From positions 1 through 64,000 of the forward strand of contig NZ_JACIDX010000022.1 of assembly GCF_014196525.1 (NCBI RefSeq): a DNA stretch of 64,000 nt, in the 5' to 3' direction. Under the pieces are notes generated by a model. It worked only from the letters and a program-made list of their open reading frames with translations. It was not told where the DNA came from and ran no database searches. The DNA comes from Novosphingobium sediminicola (GTDB lineage: Bacteria; Pseudomonadota; Alphaproteobacteria; Sphingomonadales; Sphingomonadaceae). How positions within the stretch are numbered: the stretch's first letter is position 1; the number at the start of each line of letters is the position of its first letter. The position numbers were made by a program, and so were the translations under genes. This document shows, in pieces, positions 1 through 8,461 of the stretch.

Positions 1-188
1 CCGCATGGATCAAACACTTGCGCGGAAGCAACGGTCCCGTCGATGACCCACGCGCGGGGGAGCTCGCACAAGCGGCAATGGGACAGGATGCTATCCACGC
101 CCTGTTCGGGGCGGGTGGATTGATCGAGAGCGATTGGGTGCCCAATGCTGAAGACGTGGCTTTGATCGCAGAAGGATTGGCGCGGTGA
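1..188 (+). CDS. Mannitol dehydrogenase family protein (fructuronate reductase-like), 3' end only
   Basis: This is the last 61 codons of a gene that enters from the left edge, read in the frame whose TGA ends at 188. The visible protein begins AWIKHLRG and ends AEGLAR. This W-[IM]-[KR]-x-L-x-G start, a short acidic DDPRA segment and a helix ending in an EDV...A run fit the C-terminal helical domain of mannitol dehydrogenase/fructuronate reductase proteins, which reduce fructuronate to mannonate with NADH. The stop overlaps the GTG start of the KDG kinase, so the two are translationally coupled, and KDG is two steps downstream of fructuronate. The catalytic half lies outside the window, so the family call rests on the tail and the context. 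Confidence 0.6.
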   Translation, partial: AWIKHLRGSNGPVDDPRAGELAQAAMGQDAIHALFGAGGLIESDWVPNAEDVALIAEGLAR

Positions 189-1195
189 CCGGCCCTGTCG
201 TTTGCTTTGGCGAGGTGATGCTGCGCTTTGCCACGCCTGCGGGTCGAGTGATTGCCGATGCGCAATCCCTCGACCTGACCATCGGCGGGGCGGAGGCCAA
301 TGTCGGCGTCGCGCTGGTGGCAATGGGGCATGGGGCCCGGTTCGTGTCCAAGGTTCCGGCCAATGCTTTGGGCGACAAGGCCCGCGCGGCGCTGGCCGGA
401 GCAGGCGTCGATGTGGCGCATTTCGTGCGCGGCGAAGGCCGTATGGGCCTGTATTTCCTCGAGGTTGGCGGTTCGCTGCGGCCCAGCGCGATCACTTATG
501 ACCGCGCCGGATCGGCCTTTGCCACAGCCGCGCCGGAGGAGTTCGACTTCGCCGCCGCCCTGCAAGGCGCATCGCTGTTCCACATCTCGGGCATCACCGC
601 AGCGCTTGGGCCCGGCGGCGTGGACCTCGCCCGCGCCGGGATCAGGGCGGCCCGTGCGGCAGGCGTTCCGGTCAGTTTCGACTGCAATTTCCGCGAGAAG
701 CTGTGGGGTGCGTGGGACAGCAACCCGCGTGAGATCCTGCTCGAATTGCTGGCCGACGCCACGATCATGTTCGGCAACCACCGCGACATGACGCTGCTGC
801 TGCAAAAGCCCTTTTCCGGCGATGGTGCGGAACGGCGGCGCGAGGCTGTGGAGGCTGCCTTCGCCACCTTCCCGAACCTGCAAGTCATGGCCAGCACCGC
901 GCGCCATCCCATCACGCAGACCCACCACCGCCTCTCGGCCCGCGTGGACCTGCGCGAGGATCGCCATCAGACCGCCGAGATCGAGATCACCGATATCATC
1001 GACCGCGTAGGATCGGGCGATGCCTTTGCGGCGGGCGTCCTCACAGGCTGGCTGGAGGGCGGCGACGCGCAGAAAATGGCTCGGCTCGGTCTGGCGATGA
1101 ATGCCCTCAAACACTCCCTCCACGGCGACTGGCTCCGCCTGTCCCGAGAGGAAGTGGATGGCTTTACAGGCAGTTCAGGCGATGTCCGGCGGTAA
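185..1195 (+). CDS. kdgK: 2-dehydro-3-deoxygluconokinase (KDG kinase), PfkB family
   Basis: A 336-residue PfkB-type sugar kinase that phosphorylates 2-keto-3-deoxygluconate at O6, feeding KDPG to the Entner-Doudoroff aldolase. The N-terminus has the GEVMLRF strand of KDG kinases and the GGAEANV motif that contacts substrate. The C-terminal signature DRVGSGDAFAAGVL carries the catalytic aspartate and the anion hole. Length is normal for the family. The start is GTG at 185, inside the stop of the upstream fructuronate-reductase-like gene (GTGA overlap), so they form one operon. The paired genes cover the last steps of the isomerase route of hexuronate breakdown. The protein is cytoplasmic. Other PfkB sugar specificities are possible but the context favours KDG. 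Confidence 0.85.
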   Translation: MTGPVVCFGEVMLRFATPAGRVIADAQSLDLTIGGAEANVGVALVAMGHGARFVSKVPANALGDKARAALAGAGVDVAHFVRGEGRMGLYFLEVGGSLRPSAITYDRAGSAFATAAPEEFDFAAALQGASLFHISGITAALGPGGVDLARAGIRAARAAGVPVSFDCNFREKLWGAWDSNPREILLELLADATIMFGNHRDMTLLLQKPFSGDGAERRREAVEAAFATFPNLQVMASTARHPITQTHHRLSARVDLREDRHQTAEIEITDIIDRVGSGDAFAAGVLTGWLEGGDAQKMARLGLAMNALKHSLHGDWLRLSREEVDGFTGSSGDVRR

Positions 1196-1225
1196 AATAA
1201 AACCATAAATCGGGACAGGATAGAC

Positions 1226-2674
1226 ATGAAGCACAGCACGCTCGCGGCCCTTTTGCTGGCCCCCGCTATCGCGCATGCTGCGCCGTCTCAGGTGGCGGTT
1301 GAGCAAGGCGTGCTGGTCGGGCAAACGCAGGACGGGGTGACATCGTTCAAGGGCATTCCCTTTGCCGCGCCGCCGGTGGGCGATCTGCGCTGGCGCGCGC
1401 CGCAGGCCCCGGGGGCGTGGGCGGGGCCGCGCGATGCTGCCAATTTCGGGCATGATTGCATGCAGGTCTATCAGGCGAACCCCCTGCCGCACGGCTCGGA
1501 ACATTCCGAGGATTGCCTCTATCTCAACGTCTGGCGCCCGGCCGGGGAGGCACGCAAATTGCCCGTTCTGGTGTGGATCTATGGTGGGGGCTTTGTGAAT
1601 GGCTCGGCCTCGCGCTGGATCTATGCGGGAGACAGGCTGGCCCGGCGCGGGGTGATGCTGGTCAGTTTCAACTATCGCCTTGGCCGGTTTGGTACCTTTG
1701 CCCATCCCGCGCTGACCCGTGCCGATGAGGACAAGGGGCAGTTGGGCAATTATGGTTATATGGACCAGATTGCTGCGATGCGCTGGATTCGGCGCAATAT
1801 TGCCGCTTTTGGGGGCGATCCGGCCAATATCACCATCATGGGCGAGAGCGCGGGCGGCATGTCGGTACATAATCTGCTGACCTCGCCGCAGTCACAGGGT
1901 CTGTTTGCCCGCGCGATTATCGCCTCGGGTGGGGATGGCCATTTCATCGGCGATCCCTCGCTGGCCGGGGCCGAGGCTATCGGCAAGGCTTTTGGCGAGG
2001 AGCAGGGGATCGGCGCGCAGGACGCCGATGCTTTGGCGCGGCTGCGCGCGGTTCCGGCGGATAAGGTGCTGGGCGGGATCAAGATGTCGGCGGTGATGGG
2101 GCCGGGGCCGCGCAAATTCAGCAGCCCCTTTCCCGATGGGCGAGTGACGGTCGATCCGTTGGTGGCCTATCGCGCGGGGACGTTTAATCGCGTACCGGTG
2201 ATGGTGGGCGCGACCAGCGGCGATCTGGGCGGGCGCGAGGGGATGATGGTCAAGGGCGCGCGAGAGATGGCCGATCTGTTCGCCGCCAAGGGGCTGCCGA
2301 CCTATTATTACCGCTTTTCCTATGTGGCCGATGCCGCGCCTACGCCCAAGAGCGACGGGGCGATCCATGCCGATGATTTGCCTTATTATTTCGACACGGT
2401 GGATGTGAAATATGGCGACAAGACCCGCCCCGCTGATGCCGCGATGGGCAGGATCATGGCCGATTATATCGTCAATTTCGCCAAGACTGGTGTGCCTTCC
2501 GCGCCCGGCCAAGCCCCATGGCCAGCCTATCGCGCCAAGGCCCGTGTGATGATGGATTTCGACACGGCGGGCCGGGCCACGCCGGGGCGCGATCCATGGG
2601 CGGATGGCGCGGCGGTGGCGGAAAAGACCGGCCCGCGCCGCCTGTTCAACGATGATGGCAGCCCTATCCGTTAA
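1226..2674 (+). CDS. Secreted type B carboxylesterase
   Basis: A 482-residue carboxylesterase/lipase-family hydrolase with a Sec signal peptide (cleavage near residue 18, after IAHAA). The oxyanion loop YGGGF is at 119-123 and the nucleophile elbow GESAGG places the serine at residue 208. The histidine region is seen as HADDLPY. The usual TxxEG glutamate strand reads GATSGDLGG, and the stretch between it and the next conserved block (AREMADLF) is very short, making the protein several dozen residues shorter than typical type B esterases. It lies 30 bp behind kdgK. A periplasmic role in removing ester groups from imported oligosaccharides or aromatic glycosides is inferred. Its stop overlaps that of the convergent gene (shared TTAA). 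Confidence 0.85.
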   Translation: MKHSTLAALLLAPAIAHAAPSQVAVEQGVLVGQTQDGVTSFKGIPFAAPPVGDLRWRAPQAPGAWAGPRDAANFGHDCMQVYQANPLPHGSEHSEDCLYLNVWRPAGEARKLPVLVWIYGGGFVNGSASRWIYAGDRLARRGVMLVSFNYRLGRFGTFAHPALTRADEDKGQLGNYGYMDQIAAMRWIRRNIAAFGGDPANITIMGESAGGMSVHNLLTSPQSQGLFARAIIASGGDGHFIGDPSLAGAEAIGKAFGEEQGIGAQDADALARLRAVPADKVLGGIKMSAVMGPGPRKFSSPFPDGRVTVDPLVAYRAGTFNRVPVMVGATSGDLGGREGMMVKGAREMADLFAAKGLPTYYYRFSYVADAAPTPKSDGAIHADDLPYYFDTVDVKYGDKTRPADAAMGRIMADYIVNFAKTGVPSAPGQAPWPAYRAKARVMMDFDTAGRATPGRDPWADGAAVAEKTGPRRLFNDDGSPIR

Positions 2675-3861
2675 AAGGCGCGGCCCTCACTCGATCTTGT
2701 CAAAGGTTGATAGGGCCGCTTGGCAGCGACCGCTTCGTTCAGCACCGTGCCAAGGCCGGGGCGGTCGGACAATTCGCAAAAGCCGTTGACGATTTTTGGG
2801 GTCTGCCCCTCGTGCAGGTCCATTTCGAATTGCGAGGTGTAGTCGCGTACTTCCTGCGCATAGAACGCTGTGGTTGAGGCGTCGAAGTGGAAATTGGCCA
2901 GTGCGCCCGCCGTTTCATGCGGGCCGTGAGGGGCGATCTGGATGCGGTTGGCTTCGCACAGGGCGGCGATTTTGCGCGCTTCGGTGATGCCTCCGCAGGC
3001 TGCCAGATCGGGCTGGGCAAAGTCGATCAGATGGCGGTTGAGGTAGGGCGCGAAGCCCCATTTGGTCAGCACCCTTTCACCGGTCGCGATGGCAGTGGTG
3101 GTATGGGCGCGCAGATGGGCCCAGTCCTCGATATCATCCATCTGGATCGGCTCCTCGACCCAGAGGAGGTTCAAGTCCTCGACCCCGTGGAGATATTGCA
3201 GTGCGTCGCGCGTGGTCATCGTGCCATCCATATGCACGGCAAGTTGATGATCCGGGCCGACAATCTCGCGCCAGCGTCGGGTGGTGGCGATCATCTGGGG
3301 GATGCTGCCCTTGGGGGCCTGAACGCGGGTGACGGTGATGTCCTGCGTTTTTTGCGCCTCAAAGATGGCGGGGGTCATGTCCATCGTGCTGCCGTAAATG
3401 CGCAAACGGTTCGCCCCCGCTCCGCCCAGCAAAGTGTAGATCGGCGCGCCCAGCGCCTGGCCCAGAATGTCCCAGAAGGCGATGTCGAGCGCGCTGATCG
3501 CGGCGGTTAACGGCCCGCCGCGCCAGCGTGGGGTTTGATAGAGTTCGTTCCACAGGCCCTCGATCTGGGTGGGGTCGCGGCCAACAAGCACACGTTCGCA
3601 TTCCATGATCGCGGCGGCGGTGGCCATTTCCTTGGATGTCTGGATCGCCACGCCAAGCCCGGTAAGGCCCTGATTGGTGTAGACCTTCACAAATATTGAG
3701 CGCGGGGCGACGAGGAAGGTTTTCAGCCCCGTGATCTTCAGCCCCAAGGCTCCGGCCCGCGCCCGCGTTTCGGCCAGCGCCCTATCGCCCAGCCCCGCCA
3801 GCGGCAGGCCCGCGAGCATGGCTGTCATACCGCCCAGCGCGGCGCGACGAGTGATGGGCAT
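2671..3861 (-). CDS. Tat-exported mandelate racemase/muconate lactonizing enzyme family protein
   Basis: A 396-residue enolase-superfamily protein of the galactonate/mannonate-dehydratase type. The start at 3861 is chosen because a GAGGGAGAG ribosome site lies just upstream and the protein then begins with MPITRRAALGG, a twin-arginine signal with a cleavage region near ALAE (29-31). The metal-ligand strands are visible: D212 in HMDG, E236 in VEEP and E262 in TGER; H312 lies in APHGPH. The KxK base motif of the muconate-lactonizing subgroup is absent; the strand reads VTRVQ (178-182), closer to mannonate-dehydratase relatives. Exported enolase-superfamily enzymes are unusual. Substrate is unknown; a sugar acid is the likeliest class. 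Confidence 0.85.
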   Translation of the reverse strand: MPITRRAALGGMTAMLAGLPLAGLGDRALAETRARAGALGLKITGLKTFLVAPRSIFVKVYTNQGLTGLGVAIQTSKEMATAAAIMECERVLVGRDPTQIEGLWNELYQTPRWRGGPLTAAISALDIAFWDILGQALGAPIYTLLGGAGANRLRIYGSTMDMTPAIFEAQKTQDITVTRVQAPKGSIPQMIATTRRWREIVGPDHQLAVHMDGTMTTRDALQYLHGVEDLNLLWVEEPIQMDDIEDWAHLRAHTTTAIATGERVLTKWGFAPYLNRHLIDFAQPDLAACGGITEARKIAALCEANRIQIAPHGPHETAGALANFHFDASTTAFYAQEVRDYTSQFEMDLHEGQTPKIVNGFCELSDRPGLGTVLNEAVAAKRPYQPLTRSSEGRAF

Positions 3862-4046
3862 TGGTGTCTCTCCCTCTTGTCTTTGGGTGAGAGTATCGCG
3901 CGCCATGGCCGCCTCCCATTGCTGAAACAGGATGGATCGATCCGCATATGGCATGGGATGAAAGCGGTTGCGCATTGGAGGCCCGCGCGCAGGTGGCGCA
4001 ACATGCCCGCGAGGCGGGGCAGGCCCGCCCAGCAAGGGAGAGAGCG
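3862..4046. promoter_or_regulatory. Divergent promoter region
   Basis: This 185-bp gap separates two outward-facing genes, so it must hold both promoters. It contains a 10-bp palindrome GGATCGATCC at 3934-3943 and a 7-bp inverted repeat (GTTGCGC at 3967-3973, GCGCAAC at 3996-4002). Neither matches an operator I recognise. Confidence 0.35.
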
Positions 4047-5096
4047 ATGCACTCGAGATCGAAACTGGCGCTATTGTCGGCGCTGGCCATGGGCGGGACG
4101 CTGCATGCGCAGTCTCGGACGCCGCCAGTGGCGACCTATCCGGCAATGGCCGAATTTCCCAAGGAGAACAAGGCGCTGGCGGCGCAGTATCTGGCGCGGG
4201 CGAGGGCAACGGCGGGCGATGATCTGTTTGGCGACTTCGTTCACCGCTGCATCGCCGATCCGCGTTTCCGCCAGCGGGTCAATGCCTTGCAGATGAACGC
4301 CCTGCTGCCCCCGGCCAAGGCGTTCGACCAGCTCTATTTCGTGGGCCAGAATGCCGAATCCGCATGGGCGCTCGACACGGCTGAGGGCATCGTGCTGTTT
4401 GACGCGCTGGAGAATGAGGAGCAGGCGCGCGAGATCATCGTGCCGGGGCTGAAGGCGGTGGGGCTGGACCCGGCGCGGCTGCGCTATATCGTGATCACTC
4501 ACGCGCATGGGGATCATTACGGCGGGGCGGACTATCTGCGTAAGACCTATGGCGCTGGGCTGATTTCTTCGGCGCCCGATTGGGCCGCGATGGATGCGAT
4601 GCGCGCGCGGGGCAAGGCCGATGGTCCGGAAGGCGCCCCGATGCCTCCCGCCCGCATCGAGGGTAAGGATCGGACCATTGCCGATGGCGAGGTGCTGAAA
4701 CTGGGCGCGACCACGCTGCATTTCTATGTCACGCCGGGTCATACACCGGGGACGGTTTCGACGATCTTTGACGTGACAGACCAGGGCAAGCGCCATGTTG
4801 CGGCTTTCTTTGGCGGGTTTGGCGCGCCGCGCGATCCGATGCAGCGCTATACCCATATCGCCTCGATGCGCCGCTTTGCCGATCTGGCGGCGCGGGCCGG
4901 GGCCGATGTCATGCTGGCCAATCATCCGGTGCAGGATGGCGCGTTCGAAAAGCTGGAACTGCTGCGCTATCGCCGCGCGGGGGATGCCAATCCCTTTGTG
5001 GTGGGGCCGGATAAATTGGCGCGCTATTACAAGGTTCAGGAAACCTGCAGCCAGTTGGGGCTGGTGCGCGCGGGGTTGGACCCGGAAAAGCCATAA
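4047..5096 (+). CDS. Secreted class B3-like metallo-beta-lactamase-fold hydrolase
   Basis: A 349-residue zinc hydrolase with a signal peptide ending near LHAQ (22). The start at 4047 follows a GGGAGAG site; longer in-frame starts lack one and would spoil the signal peptide. The zinc motif THAHGDH gives H152, H154, D156 and H157. Later ligands are seen in TPGHTPGT and in NHPVQDG, the pattern of subclass B3. The domain is preceded by about 90 residues including a PKEN block also found in the second copy encoded at 16905-17942. Family members hydrolyse beta-lactams, but related proteins act on other amides, lactones or esters; the sugar-acid setting makes a lactonase or esterase role possible. 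It faces away from the Tat-exported enolase-family gene. Confidence 0.85.
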   Translation: MHSRSKLALLSALAMGGTLHAQSRTPPVATYPAMAEFPKENKALAAQYLARARATAGDDLFGDFVHRCIADPRFRQRVNALQMNALLPPAKAFDQLYFVGQNAESAWALDTAEGIVLFDALENEEQAREIIVPGLKAVGLDPARLRYIVITHAHGDHYGGADYLRKTYGAGLISSAPDWAAMDAMRARGKADGPEGAPMPPARIEGKDRTIADGEVLKLGATTLHFYVTPGHTPGTVSTIFDVTDQGKRHVAAFFGGFGAPRDPMQRYTHIASMRRFADLAARAGADVMLANHPVQDGAFEKLELLRYRRAGDANPFVVGPDKLARYYKVQETCSQLGLVRAGLDPEKP

Positions 5097-5101
5097 TAAT
5101 A

Positions 5102-5131
5102 GGCCCGCCCTCCGGTTAAGGAGGGCGGGCC
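5102..5131. terminator. Bidirectional hairpin terminator
   Basis: A perfect 12-bp inverted repeat (GGCCCGCCCTCC / GGAGGGCGGGCC) with a 6-nt loop sits in the 46-bp gap between two convergent genes. There is no long T run, as is common in GC-rich alphaproteobacteria. Confidence 0.75.
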
Positions 5132-5142
5132 GCAAGATGGAA

Positions 5143-8061
5143 TTACATCGTCACGCGCACGCCAAGGCGGAACATGCGGCCGATCGGATCATAGAGCACC
5201 GAGCCGCCAAAGGGCGGGGCGCGATGGTTGAACACATTGTCGACCTTGAAATAGACCTGCGCGGCCTTGCCCAGCTTGTAATTGCCGCCGATGTCGAGAT
5301 AGGCCGCGCCGGGGATGTCGTTGAAATTATAGGTCGGGTTCTGCACCGTCGAGGCCGGGCAATTGCTCGAACAGACGATGGCATTGGGGTCGATATAGCC
5401 CGCGCTGATGATCCGCTCGGTCAGCGTGATCGAGACCGGGCCCTTTTCCCAGTTCTGTTGCAGCATCACCTTCCACTTGGGCACGCCATTGCCATTGTCG
5501 GTGTTGTTGCCCGCCAGTTGCGCGATCTGTTGCCCCGAAATGCCGGTGTTGCTGACCATCGAGATCGCATGGGTGGCCAGCGCGCGCAGCGTCAACGTGC
5601 CGGCCGGTCCCAGATTGCGGCGATAGGCGGCCTCGATGTCAAAGCCGCGCATGTTGAGCGAGGCCAGATTGAAGGGCTGCGAGATCACATAGGGATAGTC
5701 GGATGTGCCGAGAACCCCGGTGAATTTCACGTTGGAACAATAGGTTGTATTGCCATTATAGCACAGGTCGATCACCTGCTGATTGGTCAGGGTCGAGATC
5801 GCCTGATTGAGGCGGATGTCGTAATAGTCGAAGGAGACGCTCAGCCCCGGAATGAAATCAGGCCGATAGACCGCGCCCACGTCGATCGTCTTGGCGATTT
5901 CGGGCTTGAGCGCCGGATTGCCCAGCGTGGTCGAAACCACCTGCACCGTGCCGCCGGTGGCGCGGTTGATGACGGGCTGGTTGGCGGTTTGCGGCGCGGC
6001 GAAAAGTTCCGACAGGTTGGGCGCGCGCAGATCGCGCGACACCACCCCCCGCAATTTCAGACCCGACAGCGGCGTATCCCATGTCGCGCCCACCTTCCAT
6101 GTATTGGCATTGCCCGCCGTGCTGTAATGCGCGGTGCGGCCCGAGAGGCTCAGGTCGATCTTGCCGATCTCCTTGCTGTTGAGCAGCGGCAGGCCGATCT
6201 CAAGGAAAGCCTCGCGCACATTGAACGAGCCCGAGCCATTGTGATAATTGCCCGCAAACCAGTTGTTGCCCCCGGTCGAAAGCAGAGGATCGGCCGGATA
6301 GGCTGCGGTGTTGGGCGTGTCGGCGGTCACACCATTGCCGTAAGGGTCGGAAATCGTGTTGTAATATTCATTGCGCCATTCCGCGCCCAGCGCCACCGAA
6401 ACGTCGCCTGCCCAGTTGTGGAAAGGCGTGGCGTTAAAGGCGATGCTGGCCGCGTCCTCCTTGAAGGTGCTGTATTGATAGGGGCCGGTGCCCCCCGTCA
6501 GCCAGGCAAAGGCGGCATCGGAAATTTTGGCGCCCGAAAAGATGTTGATCGGAATACAGCCCCCCGCCCGCGCCGTGGCCGAGGAGCAGACGATATTGCC
6601 GCTGGAATCGCGCACCGCGTTGATGGCCGCATTATAGCGACCGTTCAGAGTCATGTTGCGGATATCGACATGCACATTGTTGGTGCCATGCTGGTAATAG
6701 GCATCGAATTTGATCGGCGTCGCACCGATGTTGAACGAACCCTCGGTGCCGATCACGAAGCGGTACTGGCGGCGTACCGAATAGATCGTTTCCTTGCCCG
6801 GCATGATCGCATTGGCCGTGCCATAGGAGAAGCTGGTGATGCCCTTGGACGCGCAAAGCGCAGGGATTGTGGTCGAGGCCAGATAGGCGTTCGAGCATTG
6901 CATCGTCAGATTGCCCGGCTTGCGCGGATAGGCGATCGGCGTGTTGCTGGTGCGTACTTCCGACACATTGACCGTGGCGTACAGTTCCCAGTTGGGCGTC
7001 ACATCAAAGCCGACGCGCCCGTATCCGACCACGCGGTTGATCGGATTGTCCAGCGTGTTGGTGGTGATGTAATTGTCCTGCTGCCCGCCGACGCAGGTGC
7101 CCGAGACGCAGCCGGTGCCATATTGGAAGGCGTAAGGATTGCCGGTGCTGTCAAAGGCCGTGCCCGCCAGCGGGCCTGCGGTGATCAGGCCCACGCCGCC
7201 CAGCGTGGTGGTCTGGGCATTATAGGGATAGGCATAGAATTGCGGGGCGCCCGCCGGTTGCGCGCCCAGCGCATAAGAGGTCGTGCCCGAGCGATAGGCA
7301 TCGGGGCGGCCATTGGGATTGGCCCCGCCCACTTCGCCGCCCGCAACGCCCGAATTGCGGAAATATTCGCCCGCGATCTCGATATGCATCCGGTCGCCCA
7401 TCAGGCCCCAGCCCGCGGCGGCCTGCGCCAGCACGCTCTGATCGTCGCCATAGGTCGATGTGCCGCCCGAGATATTCGCCTTGTATCCCTTGAACGTCTT
7501 GTCGGTGACGAAATTGACCACGCCCGCCACCGCGTCCGAACCCCACGAGGCCGAGGCGCCGCCCGTCACCACATCGACACGCTTGATCAGCAGTTGCGGG
7601 AACTGGCTGACATCGGCAATGCCGGTGATATAGGCGGGCACAACGCGCTGGCCGTCGAGCAGGGTCAGCGTGCGGATCGAGCCGAGCCCGCGCAGGTTGA
7701 GCGCCGAAAGGCCGTTATTGCCGAAACTGGTGCCGCCGTTCTGGCGCGTGTTGGCGGTGCCGACGCTGCCCTGAAGCGCGGGCAATTGCGCGATGGAATC
7801 GAACAGGTTGGGCTGTGCCGCCTGCTGCAATTGCTCGATGGAAACCACCGTGGTGGGCGTGGGCGCGTTAAAACCGCTGGCCGTGATGCGCGATCCGGTG
7901 ACGATGATCTCGGCCGCGCCCGGCACGTTAGCGGGCACGGCGGCAGGCGCAGGCGCCGTTTGCGCATGGGCCACGCAGGGCAGGGCAAGGACTGCAAGAC
8001 TGCTGCCCAAAATCAGTCGGTTGCGATTGGACATAAGGCGCATGGTGCGGGCATTTTTCAT
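5143..8061 (-). CDS. TonB-dependent receptor
   Basis: A 972-residue outer-membrane receptor. The ATG at 8061 is preferred over one five codons upstream because GGGGA lies 7 nt before it. The signal peptide ends near VAHAQ, followed by an alanine/proline linker and a TonB-box-like EIIVTGSRI. The plug domain carries LRGLGSIRTLTLLDGQRV and SDAVAGVVNF, and the beta barrel ends in aromatic VRVTM. It is the only minus-strand gene between the B3-like hydrolase and the kdgD-gudD operon, from which it diverges across a region with a strong dyad. Receptors of this long subtype in sphingomonads import carbohydrates, aromatics or peptides; an oligouronide or aldarate-bearing ligand is inferred from the neighbours only. 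Confidence 0.92.
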   Translation of the reverse strand: MKNARTMRLMSNRNRLILGSSLAVLALPCVAHAQTAPAPAAVPANVPGAAEIIVTGSRITASGFNAPTPTTVVSIEQLQQAAQPNLFDSIAQLPALQGSVGTANTRQNGGTSFGNNGLSALNLRGLGSIRTLTLLDGQRVVPAYITGIADVSQFPQLLIKRVDVVTGGASASWGSDAVAGVVNFVTDKTFKGYKANISGGTSTYGDDQSVLAQAAAGWGLMGDRMHIEIAGEYFRNSGVAGGEVGGANPNGRPDAYRSGTTSYALGAQPAGAPQFYAYPYNAQTTTLGGVGLITAGPLAGTAFDSTGNPYAFQYGTGCVSGTCVGGQQDNYITTNTLDNPINRVVGYGRVGFDVTPNWELYATVNVSEVRTSNTPIAYPRKPGNLTMQCSNAYLASTTIPALCASKGITSFSYGTANAIMPGKETIYSVRRQYRFVIGTEGSFNIGATPIKFDAYYQHGTNNVHVDIRNMTLNGRYNAAINAVRDSSGNIVCSSATARAGGCIPINIFSGAKISDAAFAWLTGGTGPYQYSTFKEDAASIAFNATPFHNWAGDVSVALGAEWRNEYYNTISDPYGNGVTADTPNTAAYPADPLLSTGGNNWFAGNYHNGSGSFNVREAFLEIGLPLLNSKEIGKIDLSLSGRTAHYSTAGNANTWKVGATWDTPLSGLKLRGVVSRDLRAPNLSELFAAPQTANQPVINRATGGTVQVVSTTLGNPALKPEIAKTIDVGAVYRPDFIPGLSVSFDYYDIRLNQAISTLTNQQVIDLCYNGNTTYCSNVKFTGVLGTSDYPYVISQPFNLASLNMRGFDIEAAYRRNLGPAGTLTLRALATHAISMVSNTGISGQQIAQLAGNNTDNGNGVPKWKVMLQQNWEKGPVSITLTERIISAGYIDPNAIVCSSNCPASTVQNPTYNFNDIPGAAYLDIGGNYKLGKAAQVYFKVDNVFNHRAPPFGGSVLYDPIGRMFRLGVRVTM

Positions 8062-8461
8062 GATGGCATCCCCCATTCACAGCATCATCCCGCCGGGGCG
8101 GGGCAATGCTGACATCCTCTGGCCTGTGGCTGTTGCCCCAGGATCTTTCCCCCACGCGCCGCATCTTTGTCTCGGCGCTATGGCTTGTGGCCCTGTTATG
8201 CCGCGGCTTTTGCGCGCAACCATTACGCGTTGGGCATGGAACAATGCCCAACCGGCACTGATGGCCGGGCGCTCCCGCCAAATCCGCTGTTTTACATTGC
8301 AATTTGGCGCTATTCTCGCGCCCGGAATGGCTGATATGCAAAGGATTGGCCAAGCGATGCCGATCCAGCATGAATTGAACCAAGAATGGATATGGACGCA
8401 CCGCGCCTTCTGGTCCTAGCCCAAAGGCAAGGATCAACCAGAACACAGGATGGCGAGAGAG
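8062..8461. other. 400-bp divergent intergenic region
   Basis: This is the longest gene-free stretch in the window. It separates the TonB receptor from the kdgD-gudD operon and should carry promoters for both. Its clearest content is a 9-bp perfect inverted repeat (listed separately). I see no convincing small gene or RNA in it. Confidence 0.6.
8229..8252. promoter_or_regulatory. Candidate operator dyad between TonB receptor and kdgD
   Basis: GTTGGGCAT and ATGCCCAAC form a perfect 9-bp inverted repeat with a 6-nt spacer. It lies about midway in the divergent gap. The 15-bp half-site spacing suits a dimeric regulator, but no GntR, LacI or IclR gene is in the window to pair with it. Confidence 0.55.

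Noticed and set aside
3934..4002. GGATCGATCC palindrome and a 7-bp inverted repeat as operators
   Set aside because: Both are short and within chance expectation for GC-rich sequence; kept only as a note on the promoter region.
4795..8112. Open frame of about 1100 codons on the + strand opposite the first TonB receptor
   Set aside because: Its predicted protein is arginine/alanine/histidine-rich low-complexity sequence with no family motifs, typical of the antisense of a GC-rich gene; the minus-strand receptor has signal peptide, plug and barrel.
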